NCBI RefSeq assembly: GCF_024166365.1
Contig: NC_064822.1
Span: 105,768,823-105,832,822 of the forward strand
Source of the DNA: Elephas maximus indicus
Lineage: Eukaryota; Chordata; Mammalia; Proboscidea; Elephantidae
Direction: 5' to 3'
Length of the DNA: 64,000 bases
The notes beneath the pieces are model-generated. The model made no database searches and was not told the DNA's origin. It was given only the letters and a program-made list of their open reading frames with translations. Each line of letters begins with the position of its first letter. The stretch's first letter is position 1. This document shows, piece by piece, positions 10,364 to 23,185 of this stretch. The translations under genes were made by a program, and so were the position numbers.

Positions 10364-11324
10364 GGAACACACAGACAAAACAAGAGAGGAACTTAAAAAG
10401 ATCATAATGAGAAATTTAACAGGCTGCAAGAATCCACAGAGAGACAGAAAACAGAAATCCAGAAGATTAACAATAAAATTTCAGGATTAGACAACTCAAT
10501 AGAAAATCTTAGGAGAAGAATTGAGGCAATAGAAGTCAGAATTAGTGAGATTGAAGATAAAGAACTTGTCACCAATTTATGTAAGGAAAAATGAGATAAA
10601 AAGTTTTTGAAAATGAAGAAACTGTAAGAATTATGTGGACTCTGTCAAGAGGAATAATCTACGAGTAATTGGAATGCCAGAACAGGGGGAGATAACAGAA
10701 AATACAGAGAGAATTACCGAAGATTTATTGGCAGAAAACTTCCCTGATACCACAAAAGATGAGATGATATCTATTGAAGATGCTCATCAAACCCCACACA
10801 AGGTAGATCCCAAAAGAAAGTCACCAAACTTGCCAAAACCAAAGATAAAGAGAGAGTTTTAAGAGCAGCTAGGAATAAATGAAAATTCATCTACAAAGGA
10901 GAGTCAATAAGACGAAGCTCAGACTACTCAGCAGAAGCCATGCAGGCAAAAAGGCAGTGGAATGACATATACAAAGCCTTAAAGGAAAATAATTGCCAAC
11001 CAAGAATTATATATCCAGCAAAACTGTCTCTCAAATATGATGGCGAATTTAGGACATTTCCAGATAAACAGAAGTTTAGAGAATTTGCAAAAACCAAACC
11101 GAAATTACAAGAAATACTAAAGGAAGTCCTTTGGTTAGAAAATCAATAACATCAGATAACAGCCCAAGACTAGAACACAGGAGAGAGCGCCCAGATATCA
11201 ACCCAGACCAAGAAGTCACAAAAATAAATCAAAGCTCAAACACTTAAAATAGGGAAATAGATATGTCAATATGTGAAAGACAATAGCACTAAAACAAAAA
11301 AGAGGGACTAAAAAATGTAGTCAT

Positions 11325-11849
11325 GCCAGAAGAACTAGATGGTGCCCGGCTACAAACACTGACTGCCCTGACAGGAAACAAACAGAGAACCCCTGAGGGA
11401 GAGGAGAGCAGTGGGATGCAGACCCCAAATTCTTATAAAAAGGCCTGACTTAATGGTCTGACTGAGACTAGAAGGACCCCAGTGGTTATGGCCCTCAGAC
11501 CTTCCGTTAGCCCAAGACAGGAACCATTCTGAAAGCCAGCTCTTCAGACAGAGATTGGACTGGACAATGGGATAGAAAATGATAGTGGTGAAGAATGAGC
11601 ATCTTGGGTCAAGTAGACACATAAGACTATGTTGGCATCTCCTGTCTGAAGGGGAGATGAAAGGGCAGAGGTGATCAGAAGCTGGACGAATGGACACGAA
11701 CAGAGAGAGTGGAGGGAAGGAGTGTACTGTCCCATTAGGGGGAGAGCAATTAGGAGTACATAGCAAGGTGTATATACATTTTTGTTTGAAAAACTGACTT
11801 GATTTGTAAATTTTCACTTAAAGCAAAATAAAAATAAAAAATGAAAAAA
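11325..11849 (+). repeat. L1 3' UTR insertion (5'-truncated) in the L1 ORF1/ORF2 spacer
   Basis: The insert begins ccagaagaactagatggtgc and ends in an A-rich tail (aaaataaaaataaaaaatg, then A11). The TSD is aaaaatgtagtcat on the left (11311-11324) and aaaaatttagtcat on the right (11850-11863). The minus-strand frame of 155 codons across it is an accident of the repeat. Confidence 0.9.
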
Positions 11850-12142
11850 AAAAATTTAGTCATAGATCTTTCATATGGAGAGTAAGCCAAGGTAAGTAAA
11901 GAAATAAAAGCTTGGTTTAAACTTAGAAAAATAGAGGTAAATATTAAGGTAACCACAAAGGAAACTAACAACCCTACACATCAAAATACAAAAAAAAAAA
12001 GGAAGAAAAATATATAGACAAAGCAAATACAAAATCAACAATGAAAAAATGAAAAGAAAATACTTAAAAAAAACAACTCCGCACGGAAAATTAAGTGGAA
12101 TAAAGAAACTGTCAACAACACACACACAAGAAAGACATCAAA

Positions 12143-15100
12143 ATGACAGCATTAAATTCATGCCTGTAAATAATTGCACTGAATGTAAATGGACTTAATG
12201 CACCAATAAAGAGACAGAGAGTGGCAGAATAGATTAAAAAAAAAAAAAAACAGGATCTGTCTATATGCTGCCTACAAGAGATACACCTTAGACAAAAAAA
12301 AGAACAGGAGTAGCAATATTAACCTCTGATAAAATAGACTTTAAAGTAAAATCCACCACAAATGATAAGGAAAGACACCATATATGATTAAAGAGTCAAT
12401 ACACCAGGAGGACATAACCATAATAAATATTTATGCACCCAATGGCAGGGCTCCAAAATACATAAAACAAACTGTAACAGCATTGAAAAGAGAGATAGAC
12501 AGCTCCACAATAATAGTAGGAGACTTCAACACAGCACTTTCAGTGAAGGACTGAACATCCAGAAAGAAGCTAAACAAAGACACAGAAGATGTAAATACCA
12601 CAATCAACCAACTTGACCTTATAGGCATATACAGAACACCCCACCCAACAACAGCCAAGTATACTTTCTTTTCCAATGCACATGGAACATTCTCCAGAAT
12701 AGACCACATATTAATCCATAAAGCAAGCCTTAACAGAACCCAAAGAATGAAAATATTACAAAGCATCTTTTCTGACCATAAAGCCAGAAAGCAGAAATCA
12801 ATAACAGAAAAAGCAAGGGAAAAAAAAAATCAAACACATGGAAACTGAACAACACCTTGCTCAAAAACTACAGGGTTGTAGAAGACATTAAGGAGGGAAT
12901 AAATAAATTCATAGAATCAAATGAGAATGAAAACACACCCCGCCAAAACCTTTGGGACACAGAAAAAGCTGTGCTCAGAGGTCAATTTATAGCAATAAAT
13001 GCACACATCCAAACAGAAGAAAGGGCAGAAATCGAAACATTAATCCTATGACTCGAACAAATAGAAACGCAGCAGCAAAAGAAGCCCTAAGGCACCAGAA
13101 CAAAGCAAATAATAAGAATGAAAGCAGAATTAAATGAAACAGAGAATAGAAAAACTATTGGAAGAGTTAACAAGACCGAAACTAGTTCTTTGAAAAGATC
13201 AACAAAATCGATAAACCATTGGCCAAACTGACAAAAGAAAACTGGAGAGGAAGCAAATAACCCAAATAAGAAATGAGATGGGCGATACCACAACAGACCC
13301 AACTGAAATTAAAAGAATCATAACAGAAAACTATGAAAAATTATACTCTAACAAATTTGAAAAACTAGGGGAAATGGACAAATCTGTAGAAACACACTAC
13401 CTACCTAAACTAACGCAGAGGTAGAACAACTAAATAAACCTATAACAAAAGAAGGGATTGAAAAGGTAATTAGAAAACTCCAACAAAAAAAGGCCTGGCC
13501 CTGATGGCTTCACTGGAGAATTCTACCAAACTTTCAGAGAACAGTTAACACCACTACTAGTAAAGGTATTTCAGAGCATAGAAAAGGATGGAATACTCCA
13601 AAGTCATTCTACGAAGCCAGCATAACCCTGATACCAAAACCGGGTAGAGAAACCACTAAAGAAGAAAATTACAGACCAATATCCCTCATGAACATAGGCA
13701 CAAAAATCATCAACAAAATTCTAGTCAGTAGAATTCAACAACATATCAAAATAATAATAATAATAATTTACTGTGACCAAGTGGGACTCATACCAGGTAT
13801 GCAGGGATGGTCCAACATTAGAAAAACCATCAGTGTACTCCATCACATAAATAAAACAATACAGACAAGAACCACATGATTTTATGAATTGTTGCTGAAA
13901 AGGCATGTGACAAAGTCCAACACCCATTCATGATAAAAACTCTTAGCAAAAGAGAAAAGAAATTCCTCAACATAATAAAGGACATTTATACAAAGCCAAC
14001 AGCCAACAACATCCTAAAAGGAGAGAGTCTGAAAGCATTCCCCTTGAGAATGGGAACTCGACAAGGATGCCCTTTAACACCACTCTTACTCAACATTGTG
14101 CCGGAGTTCCTACCTAAAGTTATTAGGCAAGAAAAAGAAATAAAGCATATCCAAATTGGTAAGGAAGAAGTAAAAGTATCTCTATTTGCAGATGATATGA
14201 TTTTATATGCAGAAAACCTCAAAAAATCCACACAAAAAAACTACTGGAACTAATAGATTTCAGCAAAGTATCAGGGTACAAGATAAACATACAAAAGTTT
14301 ATCAGTTGGATCCCGCTACACCAACAAAGAGAACTTCAAAGAGGAAATCACTAAATCAAAACCATTCACAATAGCCCTCCAAGAAGTTAAAATACTTAGG
14401 AATAAATCTAACCAGAGATATAAAAGACATGTACAAAGAAAACTACAAGACCCTACTGCAAGAAACCAAAAAAGACCGACATAAGTGGAAAAACATACCT
14501 TGCTCATGGATAGGAAGACTCAACATTGTGAAAATGTCTATTCTTCCCAAAGTGATCTACAGATATAATGCAATCCTGATCCAAATTTCAATGGCATTTT
14601 TTAATCAGATGGAGAAACAAATCACCAACTTCATACGGAAAGGGTAGAGGCCCTGAATGAGTAAGGCATTACTGAAGAGGAAGAACAAAGTGGGAAGCCT
14701 GACATTACCTGATTTTAGAACCTATTTTACTGCCACGGTAGTCAAAACAGCCTAGTACTTGCACAACAACAGATACGTAAACTGAGGGAACAGACGTAAA
14801 TTCATCCACTTACGAGCAGCTGATATTTGACAAAGGCCCAAAGTCCGCTAATTGGGGAAAAGACTGTCGCTTTAACAAATGATGCTGGCATAACTGGATA
14901 TCCATCTGCAAAAAAATGAAACAAGACCATACCTCACACCATGCACAAAAACCAACTCGAAATGAATCAAAGACCTAAATATAAAATCTAAAATGATAAA
15001 GATCATGGAAGAAAAAATAGGGACAACACTAGGAGCCCTAATACATGGCATTAACAGAATATAAAACATTACTAACAATGCGCAAACACCAGAAGAGAAA

Positions 15101-15984
15101 CGAGATAACTGGAAGCTCCTAAAAATCAAACACTTATATGCTCATCAAAGGACTTTAACAAAAGAGTAAGAAGACAACCAACAGACTGGGAAAAAATTTT
15201 TGGCTACAACAAATCCGATCAACGTCTAATTGCTAAAATCTACAAGATACTGCAAACCTCAACAAAAAAAACAAATAACCCAGTTAAAAAATGGGCAAAG
15301 GATATGAACAGACACTTCTCCAAAGAAGATATTCAGGCAGCTGACAGATACGTGAGGAAATGCTCATGATAGTTAGCCATTAGAGAAATGCAAATCAAAA
15401 CTACAATGAGATACCATCTCATGCCAACAAGGCTAGAATTAATCCAAAAAACACAAAATAACAAATGGTGGAGAGGTTGTGGAGAGGCTGAAACACTTCT
15501 ACACTGCTGATAGAAATGTAAAATAGTACAACCACTTTGGAAATCGATTTGGCACTTTCTTAAAAAGCTAGAAATAGAAGTACCATACAGTCCAGCAATC
15601 CCACTCCTTGGAATATATCTTAGAGGTTAAAGAGCACTCACCCAAATAGATACATGCACACCCATGTTTATTGCAGCACTGTTCACAATAGCAAAAAGAT
15701 GGAAACAACCTAGGTGCCCACCAATGGATGAATGGATAAACAAGTTATGGTACATTCACACAATGGAATACTATGCAACAATAAAGAACGATGATAAATC
15801 CGTGAAGCATCTCATAACATGGATGAATCTGGAAGGCATTATGCTGAGTGAAATTAGTCAGTCACAAAAGGACAAATATTGTGTTGACCACTGTTGTAAG
15901 AACTCAAGAAAAGGTTTAAACACAGAAGAATACATTCTTTGGTGGTTAAGAGGTTGGGGAGGGAGGGAAAGGGGTATTCACTAA
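12143..15984 (+). pseudogene. L1 ORF2 of the host element (endonuclease plus RT), decayed
   Basis: The start codon at 12143 opens M-T-A-L-N-S-C, equivalent to the ORF2p start, and the next line reads ALNVNGLNAPI-like text. Pieces in shifting frames follow: endonuclease end near 12600-12800, [19 protein letters not shown] (13800-13860), [18 protein letters not shown] (14050-14105), [12 protein letters not shown] (14182-14217, catalytic FADD kept), and the ORF2 end with WNKLWYIHTMEYY-type text and MNLEGIMLSEISQSQKDKYC (15700-15890). More than ten stops and frameshifts separate them. Confidence 0.88.
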
Positions 15985-16872
15985 CTAGATAGTAGACAAG
16001 AATTATCTTAGGTGAAGGGAAGGACAACACACAATACAGGGGAAGTCAGTACAACTAGACTAAACCAAAAGCTAAGAAGTTTCCTGAATACAACCAAACT
16101 CTTTGAGGGATAGAGTAGCAGGGACCGGGGACCATGGTTTCAGGGGACATCTAGGTCAATTGACAAACAAAATTTATTCAGAAAACATTATTCATCCGAC
16201 TTTGGTTAGTGGCATCTGAATCTTAAAAGCTGGCAAGCAGCCATCTAACATGCATCAATTGGTCCCAACCCACCTAGAGCAAAGGAGAATGAAGAACACT
16301 AAGGATACAAGGAAAATATGAGCCCAAGAGACAGAAAGGGCCACATAAACCAGAGACTCCATCAGCCTGAGACCAGAACAACTAGATGGTGCCCAGCTAC
16401 CACCAATGACTGACCTGACAGGGAACACAACAGAGAGTCCCTGATGGAGCAGGAGAAAAGTAGGGGTGCAGAACTCAAATTCCAGTAAAAAGGGACCGTG
16501 GAAGACATGGTCTCCAGACTCCCTTTTAGCTCAAAACCAAAACCATTCCCAAAGCTAACACTTCAGACAAAGTTTAGGCTGGACTATAACACATAAAATG
16601 ATACTTGTGAAGAGCGTGCTCTTTAACTCAAGTAGATATATGAGTCTAAATGAGCAGCTCCTGTCTGGAGGTGAGATGAGAAGGCAGAAAGGGACAGGAG
16701 CTGGTTGAAAGAACAAAGGAAATATAGGGTGGAAAGGAGGAGTGTGCTGTCACATTATAGGGAGAGTAACTAGGGTCACATAAAAATGTGTGTACAAATT
16801 TTTGTATGAGAAACTAACTTGAACTGTAAACTTTCACTTAAAGCACAATAAAGATAAATAAATAAATAAAAT
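15985..16872 (+). repeat. L1 3' UTR and tail
   Basis: This is the G-rich then ordinary 3' UTR of this lineage: gaggttggggagggaggg near 15950, ctggcaagcagccatct near 16230, agaacaactagatggtgccc near 16376, and the final cacttaaagcacaataaag. It is the reference for the isolated 3' ends elsewhere in the window. Confidence 0.85.
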
Positions 16873-16888
16873 AAAGGGGTATAATTTA

Positions 16889-17680
16889 AATAGAATCTTC
16901 CAAATATATAGCTTCAGAGGGAGGAAAAAAAAAGCCACAAGGAAAGAAGTACCCTTTGGCAATTGAATGGTAAAAGGGGGGAAAAAGGAGGAGGAAGAAA
17001 TTTTAGAGTTTTACAAAATTAAAGAGAGCCAAAATATCAGAGGATTTACAGTATCAGAAAATCCCCACCACTAATATAAACAAAGAACAAAAAAAATTCC
17101 ATTAAAGTACTGGACTTTGCTAGAGTGACAGAAAAGGTCACCTTTAAACTGTAAATCTTATAAAACACCTCAATATCATCAAAATAAACAAAAGTCCATA
17201 GAGAACTATTGCACAAATAAGAAAACAAGTTTGCACACAAATCAACTGAGGAAACTGCTCTTAAAAGAAAAAATGATGAAGCTAAAGAAAAATTTAAGTC
17301 CATACTCCAAACAGAATAAAATACACTCAAACAACCATTTGATGATATAAAAAACCACCTTGAGTTAGAAATTTAAAAACTAAAAACAGATATGAACAAA
17401 AACAAGGAGAAATGAAAAAGAGATGATTGAACTCAGGAAAAAAATGAAAGACACATTATCTCAGAAACAAAGAGTAAGTTAGGAAGTGCCTACGGGAGAA
17501 TAGGTTCAAATGAAAATTTAGTAAGAAGCATTGAAGACAAAAACAACCAATAGAATGTAAATGACATAAGGGAAAAAGCAAAAAGTGTCAGAGAAAAAGT
17601 AGCTGAAATGGAAGATAGACAAAGAAGGACTATTCATATTTTTGGAATCTCTAAAAAAGAAAAATTAATCAACTGTATTT
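16889..17680 (+). repeat. HAL1-like element, right part
   Basis: This is the continuation of 5933-6373 after the L1. Text such as gaactcaggaaaaaaatgaaag and gaagatagacaaagaaggac has the style of HAL1 ORF1 (coiled-coil). No frame is open for more than about 95 codons. The family call is from memory. Confidence 0.5.
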
Positions 17681-18280
17681 CTATATACAACAATTAACAC
17701 TTGCAAATCAAAATTAATAACAATACAATTCATAATAGCATCAAAAAATGTGAGATACTTAGGGACCAATCTGACAACAGATATGCAAGACCTGTATGCT
17801 GAGTAAGGAGTCCCGGTGTCGCAATGGTGTAGTGCTTGGCTGCTAACAAAAAGGTTGGCAATTCTAACCCACCTGCAGCTCCAAGGGAGGAAAGATCTTG
17901 CTATCTGCTCTCATAAAGATTACAGCCTAAAAACCCTATGGGGCAGTTTGACTTTGTCCTGTAGGGTCACTATAAGTCAAAATCAACCTGACAGCCCACA
18001 ACAACATACACTGAAAACTACAAAGCATTTCTGGGAAAAAGTAAAGAAGACCCAAACAAATGGAGATATGCACAATGTTCAGGGGTCAGATGGCTCAATA
18101 TTATTAAAATGTCCATTCTTCCCAAATTTACCTGTACATAAAATAGAATACTACACAACTATAAAGAATACTGAGGAAACCATGAAACATAACATGGATG
18201 AATCTGGAGAACTTTATGCTGAGTGAAATAAGTCAATCACAAAAAGACAAATATTGCATGGTCTATCACTTTTATAAATA
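17681..18280 (+). repeat. Old L1 ORF2 / 3' fragments, deleted internally
   Basis: Short collinear pieces of ORF2 (ttcataatagcatcaaaaa, agatacttagggaccaatct) and of the ORF2 end (acatggatgaatctggag, gaaataagtcaatcac) are joined after an internal deletion near 18130. A SINE at 17807 splits them. Confidence 0.7.
17807..18000 (+). repeat. AfroSINE, older long form
   Basis: The head is ggagtcccggtgtcgcaatgg. The older middle segment (agatcttgctatctgctc, ataaagattacagcc) is present. The tail is gtcactataagtcaaaatc, ending cccacaacaac. Flanks tatgctga / tacactga may be a worn TSD. Confidence 0.82.
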
Positions 18281-18281
18281 T

Positions 18282-18446
18282 GGAGCCCTGGTGGCATAGT
18301 GGTTAAGAGTTCAGCTGGTAACCAAAAGGCTGGCAGTCCAAATCTACCAGCTGCTCCTTGGAAACCCTATGGGGAAGTTCTACTCTGTCCTATAGGGTTA
18401 CTGTGAGTTGGAACCAACTTGATGGCACCTAACAACAAAAACAATG
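18282..18446 (+). repeat. AfroSINE whose tail is RTE-like
   Basis: The head is ggagccctggtggcatagtg. The end reads gatggcacctaacaacaaaa, the same closing phrase as the RTE elements, instead of the usual ggcaacgggtttggttt. The TSD is cttttataaa (18269-18278 and 18447-18456). Confidence 0.9.
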
Positions 18447-18456
18447 CTTTTATAAA

Positions 18457-19029
18457 AAGTTATGAATAGATATGCACACAGAAAACAATGCTCTTTGATG
18501 GTTACCAGGAATGTAAGGAGAGAAAGAGAGAATCACTTTCTAGATAGTGGACACTTGTTATTTTTGGCAATGGGAAAGGCAATACCCAATATAAGTGAAG
18601 TCTGCACAACTTGTCCAAGGTAAATGAGGACACAAAGAAGTATGTAAGAATAAAGAACAATTTTGGTAAATGCTATAACATACAATTTTGCAACAACCAT
18701 AATAATAACCAAATAAACATGTGTGTGATTATGTAGATAGACATGTATAGGAAGGCATATATGAGTATATAGCTGTGCGTATATAGGCATATGTATTTGT
18801 TTATGTGCCCTGCATATATATTCATATATATTATAAACCACATGGGGGCACGGTTACAGATATTTCCTAGGCATAACCAAACATCTTGTGGGGTTGGATT
18901 ACTGGGCTTGAAGGGTTGAAACCATAGTCTCATGGAACAACTCAGTCAATTGCTATAACAGAGTTCATAAAGATAATATTCTGCATTCTAGTTTGGTAAG
19001 TAGTGTCTGGGGTCTTAAAAACTTTCAAG
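18457..19029 (+). repeat. Older L1 3' UTR, left part
   Basis: Ends ggtcttaaaaactttcaagtgg, the same place as the cttgcaagtggcc motif of other 3' UTRs. It is interrupted there by the L1 at 19030. The matching right part starts at 27929 after a loss of roughly 100 bp. Confidence 0.7.
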
Positions 19030-20166
19030 TGGAGGCAGGGCCAAGATGGCAGAATATTCAGATGCTTCATGCCGTCCCTCTTACAACAAAGACCAAAAAA
19101 AAACAAGTGAATCAGATATATATGACAATCTAGGAACCTTAATCATCAAAGACAAAGCTGAAGAATCGGACTGAGCAACAAGTGGAAGGAGAGACAACTC
19201 AAAAACAACAGAAATGGGGAATTACAGATTGCAGGATTGCCAGCATCCTGCTAGCTGGATCTGCACAGCACACACAGGTTGAAGCAAGCAGCGACATCCC
19301 AAGCCCAAACCCACCTCATCTGGTGCAGTTAAGCAGCAGTGAATCTGCATGCACCTCCAGAACCAAACAGGAGTGACACTAAAGCAGTGACAAGAAAGTT
19401 AAGTGCAAACTCCCAAACCACCATGTGTGCACCATAACCCTCCCCGCCACCAGAAATCCGTGGCTGAGGAACACTCCCTTCTTCTCATTCATCCCCCTCC
19501 CTGCTCCAACACCAGTCGCTGGCATTCAAGACCACCACACCCCCTTAGCTGGGAACTCACAGCTGGGTCCAGAGGTGCCCTCTCCTTTACCGAGCCACTG
19601 GTGTAGGGAGTTCATGGACTTGCAGCACCCTTCACCCCCACTCTTCACCCCTGCCCCAGTGCCTTGCTTACCAATCCAATACCGCATACCTTCATTAGGA
19701 CAAAATGGGCAGGGCATCCACCTGAAGCCCATTTTCACCTGCACCAACCAATTTGTGATTTGACACTGTCCCACCCCCTAAGAAGGGGTCTCCTTACCAC
19801 ATACTCGGTGACTGGTGATCCAGTCACCTGTGTCCTGAACAATTGGTAAGTGGCAGAACACACACAATGCCCAACCCAATGACCAGGGAGAACACCCCCT
19901 GCACCCTTGGCCCAGTGACCAGAAGGACAGATTCCTCACCTCACCAAAAATCTTTGGTTACATTTTTAGCACTCCTGCAAGAACAGTGGACAGACTTCTG
20001 GGCTCACACACCTAACAGCTGCTCTGACCACCTGGAGACAGGAGGTAAGAGCTTCAACAACACCAACAACCTAAGTAGCACACACGCCCAGCCTATCTGA
20101 ACATATCAAAACAAAACAAAAATACAGGATGCAGTAAACAAAAATACAGTCAATAAATATAACTTA
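19030..20166 (+). promoter_or_regulatory. L1 5' UTR of the second element
   Basis: It is homologous by eye to 6390-7741 (ccaagatggcag start, accctcccc blocks) and diverged from it. In L1s this is the promoter; no functional evidence here. Confidence 0.6.
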
Positions 20167-21190
20167 GTGATGCTTCCAAGCCAACTGCCAATACCAAATC
20201 ACATAAAGAAGCAGAACAAGATAACTCCAGCAAGTGACCAAAATAAAGGACCAGAAAATCTTCCTGAGGAAGGTAAGGCAATGGAACTACCTGATAAAGA
20301 AGTCAAAGGACTAAATACAGAGCTCTCCAAGAAATCAAGAAGGAGATCAGACAAAACACAGACCAAACCAAGTCGCACACAGACAAAGCCAAAGAAGAAT
20401 TCAGGAAAACAATACAAGGTTAAAATGACAGAATAAACAGGCTGTTAGAAACCATATAGAAACAGCAACTACAAATCCAAAAGATTAACAATAGAATTTC
20501 AGAATTAGACAACTCAGTAGAAGGTCATGGGCGCAGAATTAAGACAATGGAGGTCAGAATTAGTGAGATTGAAGATAAATCCCTTGACACCAATTTGTAC
20601 AAGGAAAAATCAGAAAAAAAGAATGAAGAAAAGCCCAAGAATTATGTGGGATACTATCAAGAGGAAAAATCTACAAGTGATCAGAGTACCAGAATGCAGG
20701 GAGTGGGGAGAGAGGAGGATAACAGAAAACAGAAAAAATTGTTGAAGATTTGCTGACAGAAAGCTTCCCTAATATCATGAAAGATGAGAAGATATCTATC
20801 CAAGAAGCTCAACAGCCCTATACAGGGCAGACCCCAAAAGAAAGTCATAAGACATAATCAAACTTGCCAAAACTACAGGCAAAGAAAGAATCCTAAGAAC
20901 GCTTAGGGATAAATGAAAAATGTCACCTACAAATGAGAACCAGTAAGATTAAGCTCTGATTACATAGCAGAAACCATGTAGGTAAGAAAGTGATGGGATG
21001 ACATATATAAAGCCGTCAAGGAAAAACATTGCCAGCCAAGAATTACATATCCAGCAAAATTGTCTCTCAAATACAATGGTGAAATTAAGTCATTTCCAGA
21101 TATCAGAAATTAAGGAAATTTGTAGAAAACCAGACTAAAATTTCAATAAATATTAAAGGGAGTCCTCCAGTTAGAGAACCAACAACATCA
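20167..21190 (+). pseudogene. L1 ORF1 of the second element, decayed
   Basis: The frame from 20167 begins M-M-L-P-S-Q and carries the hydrophilic N-terminus (MELPDKEVKGLNTEL). The RRM-like start appears as DTIKRKNLQVIRVPE at about 20640-20690, and the C-terminal text QPRITYPAKLSLKYNGE near 21040-21080. At least four frame breaks lie between. If intact it would be the RNA chaperone of L1. Confidence 0.82.
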
Positions 21191-23185
21191 GACAGCAACC
21201 CAATACTAGGACACAGGACAGATCAACCAGACACCAACCCAGATAGAGAATTCACAAAAAGAAATTAAAGCTAAAAGACTGAAAATGGGAGCCAGAGATG
21301 TCAATATGTAAACGATGACAATGTCAAAACACCATTTGGTGTAGTCATAGAACTTCCATATGGAGAGGAAGTAAAGGCAATATCAAGAAATAAAAGGCTG
21401 GTTTAAACTTAGAAAAATAAGGGTAAATTTCAAGGTAACCACAAAAGAAACTAACCAACCTACCCATCAATATAAAAAAGAAGAAAAACAAAGACTCAGC
21501 TAAAACAAAATCAACAATAATGAAAGAGATGAAAAGAAAATACATAAACAAAAAGAACTCAGAACAGAAAATTAAGTGGAACAAAGAAACCATCAACACC
21601 ACACACACACACACAAAATACAACAAAATGACAGCAGTAAACTCATGCCCATCAATAATTATATTGAATATAAATGGCCTAAATGCACCAGTAAAGAGAC
21701 AGAGAGTGCCAGAATGGATTAAAAAAAAAAAAGATCCACCTTAGGCACAAAGACATAAACAAACTAAAACTCAAAGGATTGAAAAAATATATCAAGCAAA
21801 CAATAACCAAAAAAACAGCAGGAGTAGCAATATTAATCTCTGATAAAATAGACTTTAAAGCAAAATCCACCAAATAGGATAAGGAAGGACGCTATATAAT
21901 AAACAAAGGGTCAATCCATTAGGAGGATGTAGCCATAATAAATATATATGCACCCAATGACAGGATTCCAAAAGACATAAAACAAATTCCACAAGCACTG
22001 AAAAGAGAAATAGTTCCAATAATAGTAGGAGACTTCAATACACAACTTTCAGTGAAGGACAAAACATCTAGAAAGAAAATAAAGATACAGAAGATCTAAA
22101 TGCCACCATCAACCAACTTGACAGACATATACAGAACACTCTACTCAACAGCAGCAAAGCATACATTCTTTTCCAATGCACGTGGAACATTCTCCAGAAT
22201 AGACCACATTTTAGGCCACAAAGTAAGGCTTAACAAAATTCAAAACATTGAAATAATACAAAGCCTCTTCTGATCATAATGCTATAAAAGTAGAAATCAA
22301 TAACAGAAATAGCAAGGGAAAAAAATCAAACACATGGAAACTGAACAACACCTTGCTTAAAAATCACTGGGTTATAGAAAAAATCAATGATGGAATTTAA
22401 AAAATGTATAGAATCAAATGAGAATGAGAACAAACTTACCAAACCTTTGGGACACACCAAAAGCAGTGCTTAGATATCAATTTACAGGGACAAAAGCACA
22501 CATCGAAAAAGAAAAAAGGGCCAAAATAAAAACATTAACACTACAACTAGAACAAATAGAAAAAGAGCAACAAAAGAAGCCCTCAGGCACCAGAAGAAAG
22601 GAAATAATAAAGATTAGCCCAGAAATAAATGAAATAGAGAACAGAAAAACGAATGAAAGAATCAGCAAGACCAAAAGTTGGTTCCTTGAGAAGTCAACAT
22701 AATAGACAAAATACTAGCCAAACTGACAAAAGAAAAACAAGAAAGGAAGCAAAGAACCCAAATAAGAAATGAGACAATGATATCACAACAGACTCAACTG
22801 AAAAACAAAAGGATCATAACGGAATATTACGAAGAATTATACTCCAACAGATTTGAAAACGTAGAGGAAGTGGACAAATTTCTAGAAACACACTACCTAC
22901 CTAAACTAACACAAACTGAGCTAAAAAACTAAACAGACCCATAACAAAAGAAGAGATTGAATAGGTAATGAAAAAAACACCCAACAACAACAACAACAAA
23001 AAGACCTGGCCTGGACGGCTTCACTGGAGAATTCTACCAAACTTTCAGAGAAGACCTAACACCAATACTACTCAAGCAATTTCAGAGCATAGAAAAGAAA
23101 GGAATACTCCTGAACTCATTCTATGAAGCCAGCATAACCCTGATACAAAAGCCAGGCAAAGACACCTCCAAAAAAGAAAACTACA

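Larger units (their letters stand above)
7742..11149 (+). pseudogene. L1 ORF1 (RNA-binding chaperone), split by an insertion
   Basis: ORF1 starts at 7742 with a peptide opening M-A-Q-R-E-Q, stops being continuous at 7840, and resumes at 10260 after the inserted ORF2 piece. The 3' half encodes recognisable ORF1p text: RNNLRVIGMPE (start of the RRM-like domain) at about 10640-10690, and WNDIYKALKENNCQPRIIYP followed by AKLSL (C-terminal domain) at 10957-11030. A coiled-coil-like region lies upstream. Several stops and frameshifts separate these parts. ORF1p normally trimerises and coats L1 RNA in cytoplasmic particles. Confidence 0.85.
6390..16872 (+). mobile_element. L1 LINE with 5' UTR, ORF1, ORF2, 3' UTR; carries two nested L1 insertions
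   Basis: The element runs from the 5' UTR start (gagccagggccaagatgg) to an AATAAA-rich tail. It is bounded by the 16-bp TSD aaaggggcataattta (6374-6389) and aaaggggtataattta (16873-16888). It spans 10.5 kb only because a 2.4-kb ORF2 piece (7841-10242) and a 0.5-kb L1 3' end (11325-11849) were inserted into it. Without these it is about 7.5 kb, a full-length L1. The order is 5' UTR, ORF1 from 7742, ORF2 from 12143 and 3' UTR from about 15985. Both ORFs are broken by frameshifts and stops. Confidence 0.92.

Noticed and set aside
11350..11817. A 155-codon minus-strand frame
   Set aside because: It is antisense to an L1 3' UTR. No motif, and similar frames occur in other copies (for example 29137-29526).
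21599..21616. (CA)n run as a CRISPR-like or satellite array
   Set aside because: A simple dinucleotide repeat upstream of L1 ORF2, also present as a shorter run at 12118. No spaced repeats anywhere in the window.
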